This document shows, in pieces, positions 1 through 9,351 of a DNA stretch of 39,668 nt. The notes under the pieces were generated by a model. That model saw only the letters and a program-made list of their open reading frames with translations, had not been told where the DNA came from and made no database searches. A program made the position numbers and the translations under genes. The stretch is from the NCBI GenBank assembly GCA_964470965.1, contig CAYYIS010000046.1, positions 1 to 39,668 on the forward strand, in the 5' to 3' direction. Within the stretch, counting starts at the first letter, position 1, and the number at the start of each line of letters is the position of its first letter. This stretch comes from CAYYIS01 sp964470965. Its GTDB lineage: Bacteria > JAAXHH01 > JABIQT01.

Positions 1-148
1 GAAAGAATGATTTTGACAGGCAAGTGATGGTGTATACAGACGTATAAGGCCACCGGTTGGCAGGCGCATTTGACCGTAAGGGAATGGGCGTTACTGTTGA
101 GATGAATTTATACCCTCTTTGCGCCTTTAGGTAATTTAGAGATGGGCT

Positions 149-886
149 CTAAATCGCCCAATAATGCCACAGGTCATCGGGGATGGCAGCCTTTATTTGG
201 GGCTCGTCCTTATGAGTCCAGCGGGCGAACAGGCCGACGCGGGGCAGGTCGTTAACGTTGCTCGAACCACAGTGACTGACCCAGCCGTGCCAGAGGATTA
301 CGTCCCCGGCGCTGGCCGCAAACGGGCGCGGAGGATGGGGAGAGGGGTCGGAGAAAATGCCCCAGCCCCGTTCTTCAAAGGACTGCGTCTCGCGGAAGGT
401 GCCTTCGATCTGATCGGGGTGTTGTAGAAAATACCGGTGGGTAGGGGAGTGGCTGCCCGACCAGTAGATAAAGGGGCCACCCCCCTCTTCCACATCGTAC
501 AGGTAAGTGGTGGCACCCACCATCAGCACCGCCTGGCAGCCTTCGCCGGGATAGCCGTCGATGTGGCCCGTCTCCGGGATAGTCCAATCCTGGCCCTCTT
601 CCGGCCAGCGGACGATCACGCCACAGCCGCCGCCCTGGAAACGGTCGCCCCCCAGCTGACGGCTGATAGCCTGCATCTGAGGCAAATCGCCGAACAGGGG
701 ATCGGGTTTGAACCCGTCGGTCTGGTCGGGCCAGCTCTCCGGTTCGTCCGGACGGCAGCCCACGTAGTTCCAGAACTGATCCCGCCAGGTAGCGAGAAGG
801 TCATCGTCGAGTACAGCGGGCAGGATCAGGTGGCCGTCTGTCTTGAAAGCGTCGATCTGAGCCGGACTGAGGGGAGAAGAAGGCAT
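149..886 (-). CDS. Phytanoyl-CoA dioxygenase (PhyH) family protein
   Basis: Encodes a 245-residue protein of the PhyH family, which are cytoplasmic Fe(II)/2-oxoglutarate-dependent oxygenases with a double-stranded beta-helix fold. The iron ligands can be seen as H108-x-D110 (motif TGHIDGY) and a distal histidine, most likely H205 in VSHCGSS. R216 in PRVGLFARW fits the 2-oxoglutarate-binding arginine. The length of about 245 residues is normal for the family. It is closely related to the PhyH at 24399-25148: both have TGHIDGY, a YLYDVE stretch followed by GG, an HRYFL-x-HP stretch and the ending LW-x-YWAI. It is transcribed away from the plus-strand genes downstream and stands alone. There is no signal peptide. 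Substrate unknown; family assignment is firm. Confidence 0.9.
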   Translation of the reverse strand: MPSSPLSPAQIDAFKTDGHLILPAVLDDDLLATWRDQFWNYVGCRPDEPESWPDQTDGFKPDPLFGDLPQMQAISRQLGGDRFQGGGCGVIVRWPEEGQDWTIPETGHIDGYPGEGCQAVLMVGATTYLYDVEEGGGPFIYWSGSHSPTHRYFLQHPDQIEGTFRETQSFEERGWGIFSDPSPHPPRPFAASAGDVILWHGWVSHCGSSNVNDLPRVGLFARWTHKDEPQIKAAIPDDLWHYWAI

Positions 887-1129
887 GATGTCACCGGTCT
901 GTCTTTATGGTGGAAAAGGTCTGGCGATAAAGTTAACGGTCAGAATGTTATTTAGATGTAATCTCTCCGTCAACTGTTTTATACCCCTTTGCAGTGCTGC
1001 GATGAAAAGTTCGTTGGAAATCTACCGGCTATGGCCTGATTTTTCGCCGAATCCCACGGCGATCTCCCCTGTATTTTCTATTTCACGGTTCTCAAGATCC
1101 CTGATTGAAAGTTTATTAAGGATGTATTC

Positions 1130-1369
1130 ATGTTCTCCCGAAACAGCCTGATGCATATCCAGTATCGGTTGACATCCGCCTGTGCGCTGCTGGCGGTGTT
1201 AACAACCTTCTCTCTTCCAGCCTTCGCCCAGTCGATTTCTTCAGATATGTTGGCGAGAAGGGATTCGCCTGATGCGTCAATGCCGACAGAATTACAGGAT
1301 CTGCTGCCCGGCGGTACAAGAACGCTTGGGATAACGTCCGAAACCGATATCGCTGTTCGAAATAGATAA
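1130..1369 (+). CDS. Small secreted peptide, possibly a truncated envelope protein
   Basis: A 79-residue reading frame with an excellent ribosome binding site (AAGGA at 1118-1122, 7 bases before ATG). The N-terminus is a classic Sec signal peptide: basic residues up to about 13, a hydrophobic core, then cleavage after AFA at about residue 33. The mature part would be only about 46 residues. It has no recognised domain, although the acidic and Pro-rich stretch slightly resembles the region after the signal peptide in OmpA-type envelope proteins. The frame ends in TAA at 1367-1369, yet the same frame then stays open to 1690. It may therefore be the start of a longer gene cut by a nonsense codon, or a true short secreted peptide. 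Function unknown. Confidence 0.45.
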   Translation: MFSRNSLMHIQYRLTSACALLAVLTTFSLPAFAQSISSDMLARRDSPDASMPTELQDLLPGGTRTLGITSETDIAVRNR

Positions 1370-1717
1370 AAAACAGATGATGGATTGCGTTTCACTTTTT
1401 TTAATTTACTGATCGATCGAGCCGAAGCGTGTGACTTTGGGGGACTTTGTGCAGGCATCTCAGGAACTGGTGGCAAATCTTTCATCACAGCGATGCTGCG
1501 GTGGCAGAATGACCAGGGAATCCGGATGCCCGACTACGATACCAGCAAGGCCGCCATCCTCTTTTTAACAGCACCAGGCTTACACAAATATCCATACTTC
1601 CGATTTAAGCCCCCCCTATTATATGTTGTGGTCCGTTCCGTAATACAGTTTGACAATAAGTTTACTGGAAGTAATCTTTGCTTCTGTTGATCAGAGCTGC
1701 CGACAGGAGGTGTATCA
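1370..1717 (+). other. Gap with an open frame in phase with the upstream secreted peptide, then the leader of the next PhyH gene
   Basis: From 1370 to 1690 the reading frame of the secreted peptide remains open for over 100 codons after its TAA. The translation carries no motif I recognise and may be chance. The last part holds a candidate promoter (1650-1677) and the ribosome binding site AGGAGG at 1705-1710 of the PhyH gene at 1718. Confidence 0.35.
1650..1677 (+). promoter_or_regulatory. Candidate sigma-70 type promoter of the PhyH gene at 1718
   Basis: TTGACA at 1650-1655 is a perfect -35 match. With a 16-base spacer it is followed by TAATCT at 1672-1677, a partial -10 match (3 of 6). 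The start codon lies 41 bases downstream of the -10. This is a by-eye call and the weak -10 box makes it uncertain. Confidence 0.3.
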
Positions 1718-2506
1718 ATGTTCCAACTTGGATCACATCATGTCAATTTCATGGAAACCTTCGGGTATCTGCATTTGCCGGGGCTCCTGAATGATATCAT
1801 CAACAATATTGATGATGCATTTGAGAAGCTGATATCAAAGCATGGGGGTCAAAATCACGACGGCCGGGAACGGTTCTGCATGGCACCCTGCATCAACCAC
1901 TGCGGCTACCTGTGTACCCTGCTGGATGACCCCCGCATTCATGGCATCGCCACCAGTCTCCTGGGCGACGAATACCAGTACTGGAACAGCGACGGCAACT
2001 ATTATGTCGGCGACACAGGGTGGCACTCCGACACCCTATGGCCGGAGCCCCTTCGATTTTACAAAATGGCGATCTACCTGGACCCCATGACTAAGGATAC
2101 CGGCGCGCTGCGAGTGATCCCCGGCAGCCATCGGTTCGGTGATGAATATGCAGAAATGATTCATGATCAGATTTCGAGAAGCAAGGAGCTCTGGGGCGGT
2201 ATGCACGGCAGCCAGGTGCCGGCCGTTGCGCTTGAGACTAATCCGGGTGACCTGGTGGTCTTTAACCACTCGACCAAGCACAGCGCCTGGGGAGGCAACG
2301 GGAGAAGGCGTATGTTTACCCTTGTGTTTACCGGCGAGTCCACCGATGCAGATGCTCTGAAGGCTTTTCAGCAGAACGTGCGCCAGCATGGGTACACCAA
2401 GCGGGAGGTGTTCGGCGTACCCGACGGCCCCTTACTGGCGACGGCAACGCCTGATCGTCTGCGCCATTTGCAGCAACTTATAAACCATATCCCGGAAACG
2501 GTTTAA
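1718..2506 (+). CDS. Phytanoyl-CoA dioxygenase family protein
   Basis: A 262-residue PhyH-family Fe(II)/2-oxoglutarate oxygenase. The metal motif is H103-S-D105 in GWHSDTLW. It is followed by the family stretch ending in IPGSH near residue 138, and a distal histidine in FNHSTKHSAWGG (H188 likely, H184 possible) with arginines at 196-198 to bind 2-oxoglutarate. An ideal Shine-Dalgarno (AGGAGG, 1705-1710) supports the ATG at 1718. The closing residues show no targeting signal, so it is cytoplasmic. It precedes another PhyH gene at 2619 on the same strand with a gap of about 110 bases, so they could share a transcript. Similar proteins are often annotated as possible ectoine hydroxylases, but nothing here proves that substrate. 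Confidence 0.92.
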   Translation: MFQLGSHHVNFMETFGYLHLPGLLNDIINNIDDAFEKLISKHGGQNHDGRERFCMAPCINHCGYLCTLLDDPRIHGIATSLLGDEYQYWNSDGNYYVGDTGWHSDTLWPEPLRFYKMAIYLDPMTKDTGALRVIPGSHRFGDEYAEMIHDQISRSKELWGGMHGSQVPAVALETNPGDLVVFNHSTKHSAWGGNGRRRMFTLVFTGESTDADALKAFQQNVRQHGYTKREVFGVPDGPLLATATPDRLRHLQQLINHIPETV

Positions 2507-2618
2507 ATCCCATACGTCCTCGGGCATATTTTTGGATCATCGAGGTGTGTCGTACGGTAAGCCGTGCCGCCTATTTTAAGCGGAACGGTTATCGGCCTAA
2601 CAGAATAAGGACCCTATC

Positions 2619-3431
2619 GTGACAGAAACAGAGAAGTATCTATTTGACGTGCACGGCTATATCGTCGTAAAAGGCGCCCTCTCCGCTGAAGAAATAGCAG
2701 CTGCAAATGCGGCTGTGGACCATTATGCCGACCAGATGCCTTCCCGAGGGACCGACCTGGCAAATCGATCTGCCACGTTAACCGGGACCTTTGGGCGCGG
2801 CGACATGGGAAATCTCCTTCTGTGGGACAGGCCATACGTAGACGTGATCAGGGACATGATGGTCCATCCCTCATTCATGTCCCGTCTGGAAACAGTTGTC
2901 GGCAAGGGATTCCGCCTGGAAGGACTCGGTGGAATCACCATGGACAAGGGAGCTGGCGGCTTCTGGTTTCACGAAGGCGGCGAGCCCATAGATCCGTCCC
3001 GGGCCTACCTCTACAGAAATGGGCAAATGTACTGCGGCATGACCAACGTTGCCGTCCAGCTTGCCGACGTGGGGCCTGGTGATGGGGGATTTGCCTGTCT
3101 TCCTGGCAGCCATAAAGCAAATTTTCCCTGCCCGGATGACATTCGGCTGTATGAAGCCCATCAGGAGCGGATCGTGCAAATCACAGCCCAGGCAGGGGAC
3201 GCCATTATCTTTACGGAATCGCTGATGCACGGCGCGCTCCCCTGGACGGCCAGCCATCAGCGGCGCACCATTCTTATGCGATATAACGCGGGAACCATGG
3301 GCGAGTCGGTAACAGGCACGTATACGCCTCCGCCTTTCTATGATGATCTGACAGACGCACAGAAAGCGGTGATCACGGCGCCGCACTACCGGCGACCGGA
3401 CAAAGGTTCCAATCTATACAAAACACAGTAG
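2619..3431 (+). CDS. PhyH family protein with an H-x-G iron motif
   Basis: A 270-residue PhyH-family protein starting at GTG (2619) with AAGGA at 2607-2611. The fold markers are present: an N-terminal helix pair, the PGSH motif near 162-165, and a distal histidine H204 in SLMHGALPW followed by arginines 215-216. At the position of the usual H-x-D/E facial triad there is H118-E-G120 (FHEGGEP), so the carboxylate two residues after the histidine is missing. Within this superfamily, halogenases such as SyrB2 have Ala or Gly there and bind halide instead. E119 or E122 might instead serve as ligand, so the reaction remains open. The gene follows the PhyH at 1718 on the same strand. The family is certain; the reaction is not. 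Confidence 0.9.
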   Translation: MTETEKYLFDVHGYIVVKGALSAEEIAAANAAVDHYADQMPSRGTDLANRSATLTGTFGRGDMGNLLLWDRPYVDVIRDMMVHPSFMSRLETVVGKGFRLEGLGGITMDKGAGGFWFHEGGEPIDPSRAYLYRNGQMYCGMTNVAVQLADVGPGDGGFACLPGSHKANFPCPDDIRLYEAHQERIVQITAQAGDAIIFTESLMHGALPWTASHQRRTILMRYNAGTMGESVTGTYTPPPFYDDLTDAQKAVITAPHYRRPDKGSNLYKTQ

Positions 3432-4101
3432 GCGGCTCGCGGATTCCCCCCTGGCCAAGTTCAGATACCGTGAAGGGCATCCTCTTTCAGCCATCCACGA
3501 GGTCCCGACGCTGGAAGAAAACAGCAAAGGGCAACCGCGCAGCCATAGGGTAAGGGGATTCAGTCCATCTTTTTAACTGTAGCAGGCATAGCGATACTAA
3601 GTCTATTATTCGGCGCACCCCGCAAGAAACAATATCATCAGGAAAGACTCAGAGGAGGCTGACTTCGCCAGGCGTTGTTTATTCCTGCCGGTGAAACATT
3701 GAATATCGACCGAAGACTAATAGCTGCTGTTTTTAAAAGAAGACCGCAGGCCGCCCTCGGCGCCCGTACCCGGAGAGGTACGCTGGGCTTCAGCACGGTG
3801 CACCGCTCAAATATTCCCAATCTCAAGATTACAATATAACGCTGCCTGCCGGGATCTTTCTCGATCGTTGGAAGGTTTTCAGTTGCGAGATTGAGGCCCC
3901 TGTCGGCTACCTAAAGGATTTCGCGCGGTTCATTAGCTTTCAGAACATTAGTGCGGTTATGGGAACCGCGTTGATTCAATTCCTCCGAATCAACCGTTCG
4001 AACGACAGCCGCTGAAAATACAGAATCTGAAAAAATAGATGTCATGGGACCCGGATCTCCACCGGAGTGCAATAAATGAATGTCAAAGTGGGGGATGATT
4101 G
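3432..4101. other. Intergenic region, about 670 bases, no supported gene
   Basis: No frame on either strand shows a ribosome binding site plus a recognisable product. The plus frame around 3665-3830 reads fairly openly but contains no family motif. It may be a decayed gene. No strong terminator hairpin follows the PhyH gene. The final bases carry a G-rich ribosome binding site (GGGGGA, 4090-4095) for the next gene. Confidence 0.4.
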
Positions 4102-4986
4102 ATGATGGAATCAAAATATGTTTTTATCATTTTGGCACTCTGTTTTTTTTACATGATTACAGCGTCAGCGTCTTACGGAAAATCAGCTTATCTGGGCCCG
4201 CTTGGTTCATTTACCAGTGAAGCGGCCATGGAGTATTTTGAGGAGCATTTTCCAAATGAAGAGCTGATTCCGATGAAATACGATGAAATGTTCGCGGCTT
4301 ATAAAAACAATGAAATAACAAATCTGTGTGTTCCGATGACGACTTCTGTTGTCGGGTTGGTCGGCCGGTATATCGATGAAATCCTGAAACTTGATCAAGT
4401 TACAATAATAGGCGAGTATCCTAAACCAATCGTCTACAGTCTACTGTCAAAAAGAGGCGCAGAGATCGGGCGCATAAAGACCGTTGTTTCCCATCCGGTA
4501 GCCTTAGAGGAAGCGAAACCATGGCTTGATGAATATATGCCCGGCGTCCTTCGGAAAACCGCCCTATCTACTGGTGCCGCCGCAAAGCAGTTGAGTGAAG
4601 GGAATTCACTGGATAGTGCAGTGTTAGGTCCGGAAGTCAATGCTGAAATCTATGATTTAGAAGTACTTGCTGCCGGTATCGAAGAGGGCCCACACAATGT
4701 AACACGCTTCTGTATATTGGGGCGAGACATGCCGAATCCAACAGGGAATGACAAGACCACACTGGTTGTCCGCGCGGTCGATAGCGAGTTTAATGATATT
4801 TTAGGCTGGTTCTCAAAACACAGAATTAAAATCATCGGAATATTCGAGCGCCCAAGTAAGGTGGCGCTCGAAGAGCATTATTATGTTTTCGACGTGGAAG
4901 GTCACTCAAAAGAGATGCCGCTCGCTGGTTTCTTAACCGAATTTAGCAGCGTGAGGTTGCTCGGGTCTTATCCAAGACAATTTTAA
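4102..4986 (+). CDS. Exported prephenate dehydratase-like protein with ACT domain
   Basis: About 294 residues from ATG 4102, chosen over TTG 4099 because of the G-rich Shine-Dalgarno at 4090. A signal peptide covers about residues 1-27 (hydrophobic core, TASASYG), so the protein should be exported. Residues 29-205 match prephenate dehydratase: GPLGSFTSEAA, SHP at 130-132, STGAAA, GPEVNAEIY, and the catalytic T201-R-F. Residues about 216-290 form a C-terminal ACT domain ending LLGSYP. Prephenate dehydratase converts prephenate to phenylpyruvate in phenylalanine synthesis, normally in the cytoplasm. The usual E-N of the VPIENS motif is T80-T81 here, the Gln of the SHP helix is Glu137, and the ESRP motif of the ACT domain is changed to FERP. 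It may be a weak enzyme or a periplasmic ligand-binding protein. Confidence 0.8.
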   Translation: MMESKYVFIILALCFFYMITASASYGKSAYLGPLGSFTSEAAMEYFEEHFPNEELIPMKYDEMFAAYKNNEITNLCVPMTTSVVGLVGRYIDEILKLDQVTIIGEYPKPIVYSLLSKRGAEIGRIKTVVSHPVALEEAKPWLDEYMPGVLRKTALSTGAAAKQLSEGNSLDSAVLGPEVNAEIYDLEVLAAGIEEGPHNVTRFCILGRDMPNPTGNDKTTLVVRAVDSEFNDILGWFSKHRIKIIGIFERPSKVALEEHYYVFDVEGHSKEMPLAGFLTEFSSVRLLGSYPRQF

Positions 4987-6113
4987 GGCCCTGTCAGCCT
5001 TGGTGATGCATGTAACCGCTTCAGCGATCGACAAAAAGCGGTCCATCGCCTGGATTAGCGCGGCGAATTGAGACGCGGTGAGTGATCGATCTCTGCAGTG
5101 CGGTCCCCCGAAGAATCTCCTTAATACTTCTCATGCCCCAAGCGGCAGCATCCTGTCAACAACTCCTGCGGGGTTCTCGAAAAGTTCGTCCGTGACCGGG
5201 GCCCGGGTCAACACCCCTTGGCGATGGATCAAAATACAGGATGGGCACCGGGTGTCGTGCCAATGGCGTCGGGGATTTTTCATTCCGGAGTCAGTAATGG
5301 ATTTGGCGATGTGTTTTTCCCTCTGCTCTCTGCTCCTGCGGAGCACCGGGACGGCAAAGAACAGTGTTATGCTACCCGACAACGTCTCTGGAATCAGGAT
5401 GGCAAACAAGCTGCAATTGGCAAGTTAAAATACATATGGAACTATTTTTTCAATCACCAATCTGCAATCACGAATCCAGAAATAACATTATAATATCAAG
5501 TCATTTATGGCAGAATTGTCAATTCTTGTTCTACTAGTCCCGTGCACGCGAAGTAGCCGTATATTGGGAACAGCAGGCATCCGGATGCATTCTATACCAG
5601 GATATCATTCGGCGTCTTTTCCAATAACCGATATTTCATCCGCCTAACTCACTTCATTCAGCACGGCCGGTCACATTTTGGAAACGTGATCTGAGTACCG
5701 ATTGCCCGGGCAGCCAGAATCAACTATGGTAATCCGATCCTTCCGGTCTCCACCTCTATCAGCGCTTATGGGTTCGGCATATCCACAGGGCACAAATCAC
5801 AGAACCGTTGACAGACGTAGGTTATTAGGTTATGATCCCCATCTTCATAGCAACAGACTCACGTTTGTTTCTGCGAGAGACCGACAGAGATTCATGCCAG
5901 TACCAGGAGCCGAAATCAAAGCGGAATTCATTTGGTGTCGAGGACACTCTGTTTCGAAGGAAATCAAGCGGGATCCTCCGGTTACCCCATGTGTTTATAA
6001 CTCATCTATTTTCCGTACCATCCGCACCGTAATATCCCCATGCAGGGAGCACACATTTTATACCAGAGTCTTAACTGACAGAAATCCCTTAATCCTGATT
6101 GAGAGGCGAATTA
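4987..6113. other. Intergenic region, about 1.1 kb, no supported gene
   Basis: Several overlapping frames exist on both strands between 5078 and 5500, and a plus frame starts at 5702 and runs into the next gene. None has a good ribosome binding site, a signal peptide or a known motif. The base composition is mixed and the frames look like decayed coding sequence. No tRNA-like fold was seen. Promoter elements for the binding-protein gene at 6114 should lie at the end of this stretch but none stands out. Confidence 0.4.
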
Positions 6114-7808
6114 ATGCATTACCGTTTGAATGTCACATATACATGTTTGGTTATATTCATCCTGGTAGGTTGCCAGGGGAGTCAGGACAGCAGTCAACCG
6201 GCGGTTGCCACGACTCCGTCGGTATCTCCGGGGCTTAACACCGTGGGTAAAATGATGCCTGCGGATGCGGCGCCTCTGGATCAGCAAATCTATCGCTGGC
6301 TACTCATCGAGCCGACGACGCTGGATGCCAATGTGGCCATATATCAGGCCCAAAGCGGGGTATTTGTGTTTGAAGGGCTGGCCTGGCTGAATCACGATTA
6401 CGAATTGGTGCCGGGGGCGGCGGAGCGTTGGGAGGCTTCCGAGGATGGAACTAGCTGGACCTTTTACCTGCGCCAAGATGCAAGATGGAGCGATGGACGA
6501 CCGGTCACCGCCCATGATTTCGTATACACATTCATCAGGGCGGTCGATCCCGCCAGCGCTAATGTATACGCCTTTTTCTACTATCCGATTAAAGGTGCAA
6601 GGGCGTTTAATCAGGGCAAAACCAAGGACAAATCTACCGTTGGAGTAAAAGCCGTTGATGACCATACCCTGGTTATCGAAACAGAAGGGCCCTGCCCCTA
6701 TCTTCCCCAGATAACCGCCTTTACGGGCTCCGGGGCCGTACCGTCATGGCAGGTTGAAAAATACAAACAGAAATGGACCGAACCGGAAAATGTTGTGACG
6801 AATTCGACATTGACACTCGATAAATGGAACCATGGTCTGTCGTTTGAATTCGTACTCAATCCATTTTATAACGGTCCTCAGAAGGCATATCTGGAACGAC
6901 TGATCGGAATATTCATCGGCGCGGAAACGGCCGCCGGAAGTCTGCCCTATGAAAATAATGAAGTGGACTTTCAGCGGGTTCTGGCAAGAGAAGTACCGGG
7001 ATTACGAAACCATCCTGTAATGGGCAATGATCTGCATGTTTACGGCGCCTTCGACACCTATTTTCTGATTTTCAATTCGGAAGTCGCGCCGTTTAATGAC
7101 CGCAGGGTTCGACAGGCCATCAGCCATGCCGTCGATCGTGAGATGTTGGCCAATGTGGTGTTGCAGAAAACCGCCACACCCGCCTATTCTATGCTGCCGC
7201 CCGGTTATCCCGGGGACGCGGAAAATACGCTGAATGATATCCAGCGTTTCGACCCGGAAGCCGGCCGGAAGCTTCTCGCGGAGGCGGGGTACCCCGATGG
7301 CCGTGGTTTCCCGCGAAAAGAGCTGGTGCTACGCGGCACAGATATGAAACAATCGGCCGAAGCCATCCAGCAGATGATCAAGGACAACCTCAACATCGAC
7401 TTGCCGATCAAGATCCTGGAAGCCCGCGCCTACAGCACCGCCCTCTACCAGTGGGAGTTACCCATAAGCCTGGGCAGTTTTTCTCAGGACTACCCCGATC
7501 CCAACAACATGCTCGCTACCGTTTGGCGGTCTCAGCCCAAACCCTTCGGACGGCAATCCTGGAAAAACGACGCCTTCGATAAACTGGTAGATGACGCGGC
7601 GAGAGAAATGAATTCGGAAAAACGGATGCAGATGTACGCAGACGCCCAGCGCATATTGGTCGAAGATGTGGGAGGGGTCTTTCTGTTTTTTAATAAAGAG
7701 GCGTCTTTACGAAAACCCTGGTTGAAGGGGTTTAAGCAGAATAAAATCGGAGAATACCCATTCCGGAATTTATATGATATTTACATCGGCAACAATGTAC
7801 AGCGTTGA
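6114..7808 (+). CDS. ABC transporter substrate-binding lipoprotein, oligopeptide type (SBP_bac_5)
   Basis: A 564-residue solute-binding protein of the OppA/DppA class. ATG 6114 is preferred over the upstream TTG 6099 because GAGAGG lies at 6101-6106. The N-terminus is a lipoprotein signal with lipobox L-V-G-C, so Cys20 would be lipidated and the protein anchored to a membrane facing the periplasm. The family body follows from about residue 60: the stretch beginning RWEASEDGTSWTFYLR, then DARWSDGRPVTAHDFVYT, and later the region NDRRVRQAISHAVDRE. These are diagnostic for peptide or nickel-type binding proteins. Such proteins capture peptides or oligosaccharides for an ABC permease, but no permease or ATPase gene is in the window. 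It lies 18 bases upstream of a sulfatase, suggesting co-expression. Confidence 0.93.
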   Translation: MHYRLNVTYTCLVIFILVGCQGSQDSSQPAVATTPSVSPGLNTVGKMMPADAAPLDQQIYRWLLIEPTTLDANVAIYQAQSGVFVFEGLAWLNHDYELVPGAAERWEASEDGTSWTFYLRQDARWSDGRPVTAHDFVYTFIRAVDPASANVYAFFYYPIKGARAFNQGKTKDKSTVGVKAVDDHTLVIETEGPCPYLPQITAFTGSGAVPSWQVEKYKQKWTEPENVVTNSTLTLDKWNHGLSFEFVLNPFYNGPQKAYLERLIGIFIGAETAAGSLPYENNEVDFQRVLAREVPGLRNHPVMGNDLHVYGAFDTYFLIFNSEVAPFNDRRVRQAISHAVDREMLANVVLQKTATPAYSMLPPGYPGDAENTLNDIQRFDPEAGRKLLAEAGYPDGRGFPRKELVLRGTDMKQSAEAIQQMIKDNLNIDLPIKILEARAYSTALYQWELPISLGSFSQDYPDPNNMLATVWRSQPKPFGRQSWKNDAFDKLVDDAAREMNSEKRMQMYADAQRILVEDVGGVFLFFNKEASLRKPWLKGFKQNKIGEYPFRNLYDIYIGNNVQR

Positions 7809-7826
7809 CACGATTAAGGAGTTCTG

Positions 7827-9329
7827 ATGTCGTCCCAACAACCGAATATCATTCTTATCATGACCGATCAGCAACGGTGGGATACCATCCAAGCCTGGGG
7901 AAATGACCATATGATAACCCCTGCCCAGGACCGCCTAGTGAGGGAGGGGGTGTCCTTCCGTGAGGCTTATTGCCCGGGGGCGACATGCGTAGCTTCGCGA
8001 GCGGCGATCTTCACTGGAATGTATCCCCATAATTCCGGTGTTTACAGTTTTCAGAACTGGGGCGCTCACCGTAACTGGGTGCAGGATCTCGCAGACCATG
8101 GGTACTGGTGCGCGAACATCGGAAAAATGCATTTCCAACCTCGTGATATAGACGGCGGGTTCCATGAGCGTATCATCGTTGAAAATCCGACCGGCGGAAC
8201 CCTCGTAAACGGCGGGGCGGATGACGATTGGGGACGGTATATGACGTTCCACGGCGTGGACCGCCCCTACGACCGGCACCTGACCGACCCGGACTGGTGG
8301 CACAAACTGCAGGGCGTAGCCTGGCATGAAGAGGAACGGTTCCACAGCGATGTATTTATCGGCAATGCCGCACTCAATTGGATCAGAAATCACCGTCAAA
8401 CAAAACCGGTATTTCTGGAGATCGGCTTTACCGGCCCTCACGAACCCTGGGATCCGCTGCCTCGACACCTGGATATGTACAAGGACAGAACGATTCCCGA
8501 ACCTGTATCTCGTCCGAACGAACTGGAAGGGAAACCGAAGCAGCAGGAGGCCTTTAAGCAGAGACTTGCGAACGCTAAACACGAATCAGGCATCAACATG
8601 TATTTGGCCAATGACGAGCGTATTGAGCATATGCGGCGGCACTATTACGCCAAGATTACGACGGTGGACGAGAAACTGGGCCAGATTCTGGAGGCACTCG
8701 AGGAGCAAGGCTACCTCGAAAACAGTCTCTTGATATTTTGCTCGGACCACGGCGAACTGCTGGGAGACCATTCGCTGGCATACAAATGGCTGATGTACGA
8801 TCCGGTCACACATATTCCGCTGATTATCCGGTATCCGGAGCAGGCGAGGCGGGGACAACAGGTACAGGACCTCGTATCGTTAATCGACCTGGGCCCCACC
8901 ATTCTGGAAGCGGCGGGCATTGAAACACCCACGTACATGGAAGGCCGTTCCCTGCTGCCGTACGGCCAGGAACCATCTGCATCCCAGGTGTCCCCCCGGG
9001 AATACGTTTACTGTGAAGACAATTACGAAATTATGATGCGAAGCAAAACGCACAAGATGGTTTATTACATCGGGCAGGAGGAAGGGGAACTCTACGACCT
9101 GGTCGAAGATCCGGATGAATTATGGAACCGGTGGTCCGATCCAAAATATACAGAGATAAAAACACACCTGCAGCAGCATCTACTGGCATGGCTGGCAAGC
9201 AGCACATACTGGCATGGGGGATACAAGCGTGAGCGCAGTAAGTCCTATCCGGTAAGCTGGCCCGGCCCCGACAATCACAGCCTGGGCGGAGTACCGGAAG
9301 GAAAACAGGAGAAACCGGATATTCTTTAA
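7827..9329 (+). CDS. Sulfatase, formylglycine (Cys) type
   Basis: A 500-residue member of the type I sulfatase family, which hydrolyses sulfate esters. The active-site signature C54-V-A-S-R58 (C-x-A-x-R) contains the cysteine that a maturase converts to formylglycine. Metal ligands are visible at the N-terminus (IMTDQQRWD, D14) and in the stretch CSDHGELLGDH. The lysine of AYKW follows, as in arylsulfatases. The strong ribosome binding site AAGGAG (7816-7821) sits 5 bases before ATG. No signal peptide is evident, so it would act in the cytoplasm, perhaps on imported sulfated sugars or on choline or phosphonate-like esters. It follows the binding-protein gene by 18 bases, probably in one operon. 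No maturase gene is in the window. Confidence 0.95.
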   Translation: MSSQQPNIILIMTDQQRWDTIQAWGNDHMITPAQDRLVREGVSFREAYCPGATCVASRAAIFTGMYPHNSGVYSFQNWGAHRNWVQDLADHGYWCANIGKMHFQPRDIDGGFHERIIVENPTGGTLVNGGADDDWGRYMTFHGVDRPYDRHLTDPDWWHKLQGVAWHEEERFHSDVFIGNAALNWIRNHRQTKPVFLEIGFTGPHEPWDPLPRHLDMYKDRTIPEPVSRPNELEGKPKQQEAFKQRLANAKHESGINMYLANDERIEHMRRHYYAKITTVDEKLGQILEALEEQGYLENSLLIFCSDHGELLGDHSLAYKWLMYDPVTHIPLIIRYPEQARRGQQVQDLVSLIDLGPTILEAAGIETPTYMEGRSLLPYGQEPSASQVSPREYVYCEDNYEIMMRSKTHKMVYYIGQEEGELYDLVEDPDELWNRWSDPKYTEIKTHLQQHLLAWLASSTYWHGGYKRERSKSYPVSWPGPDNHSLGGVPEGKQEKPDIL

Positions 9330-9351
9330 GGGCATCAAAGCTCTAATTGAA

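Noticed and set aside
5702..6238. 178-codon plus frame before the binding-protein gene
   Set aside because: No ribosome binding site or family motif, and it overlaps the binding-protein gene in another frame.
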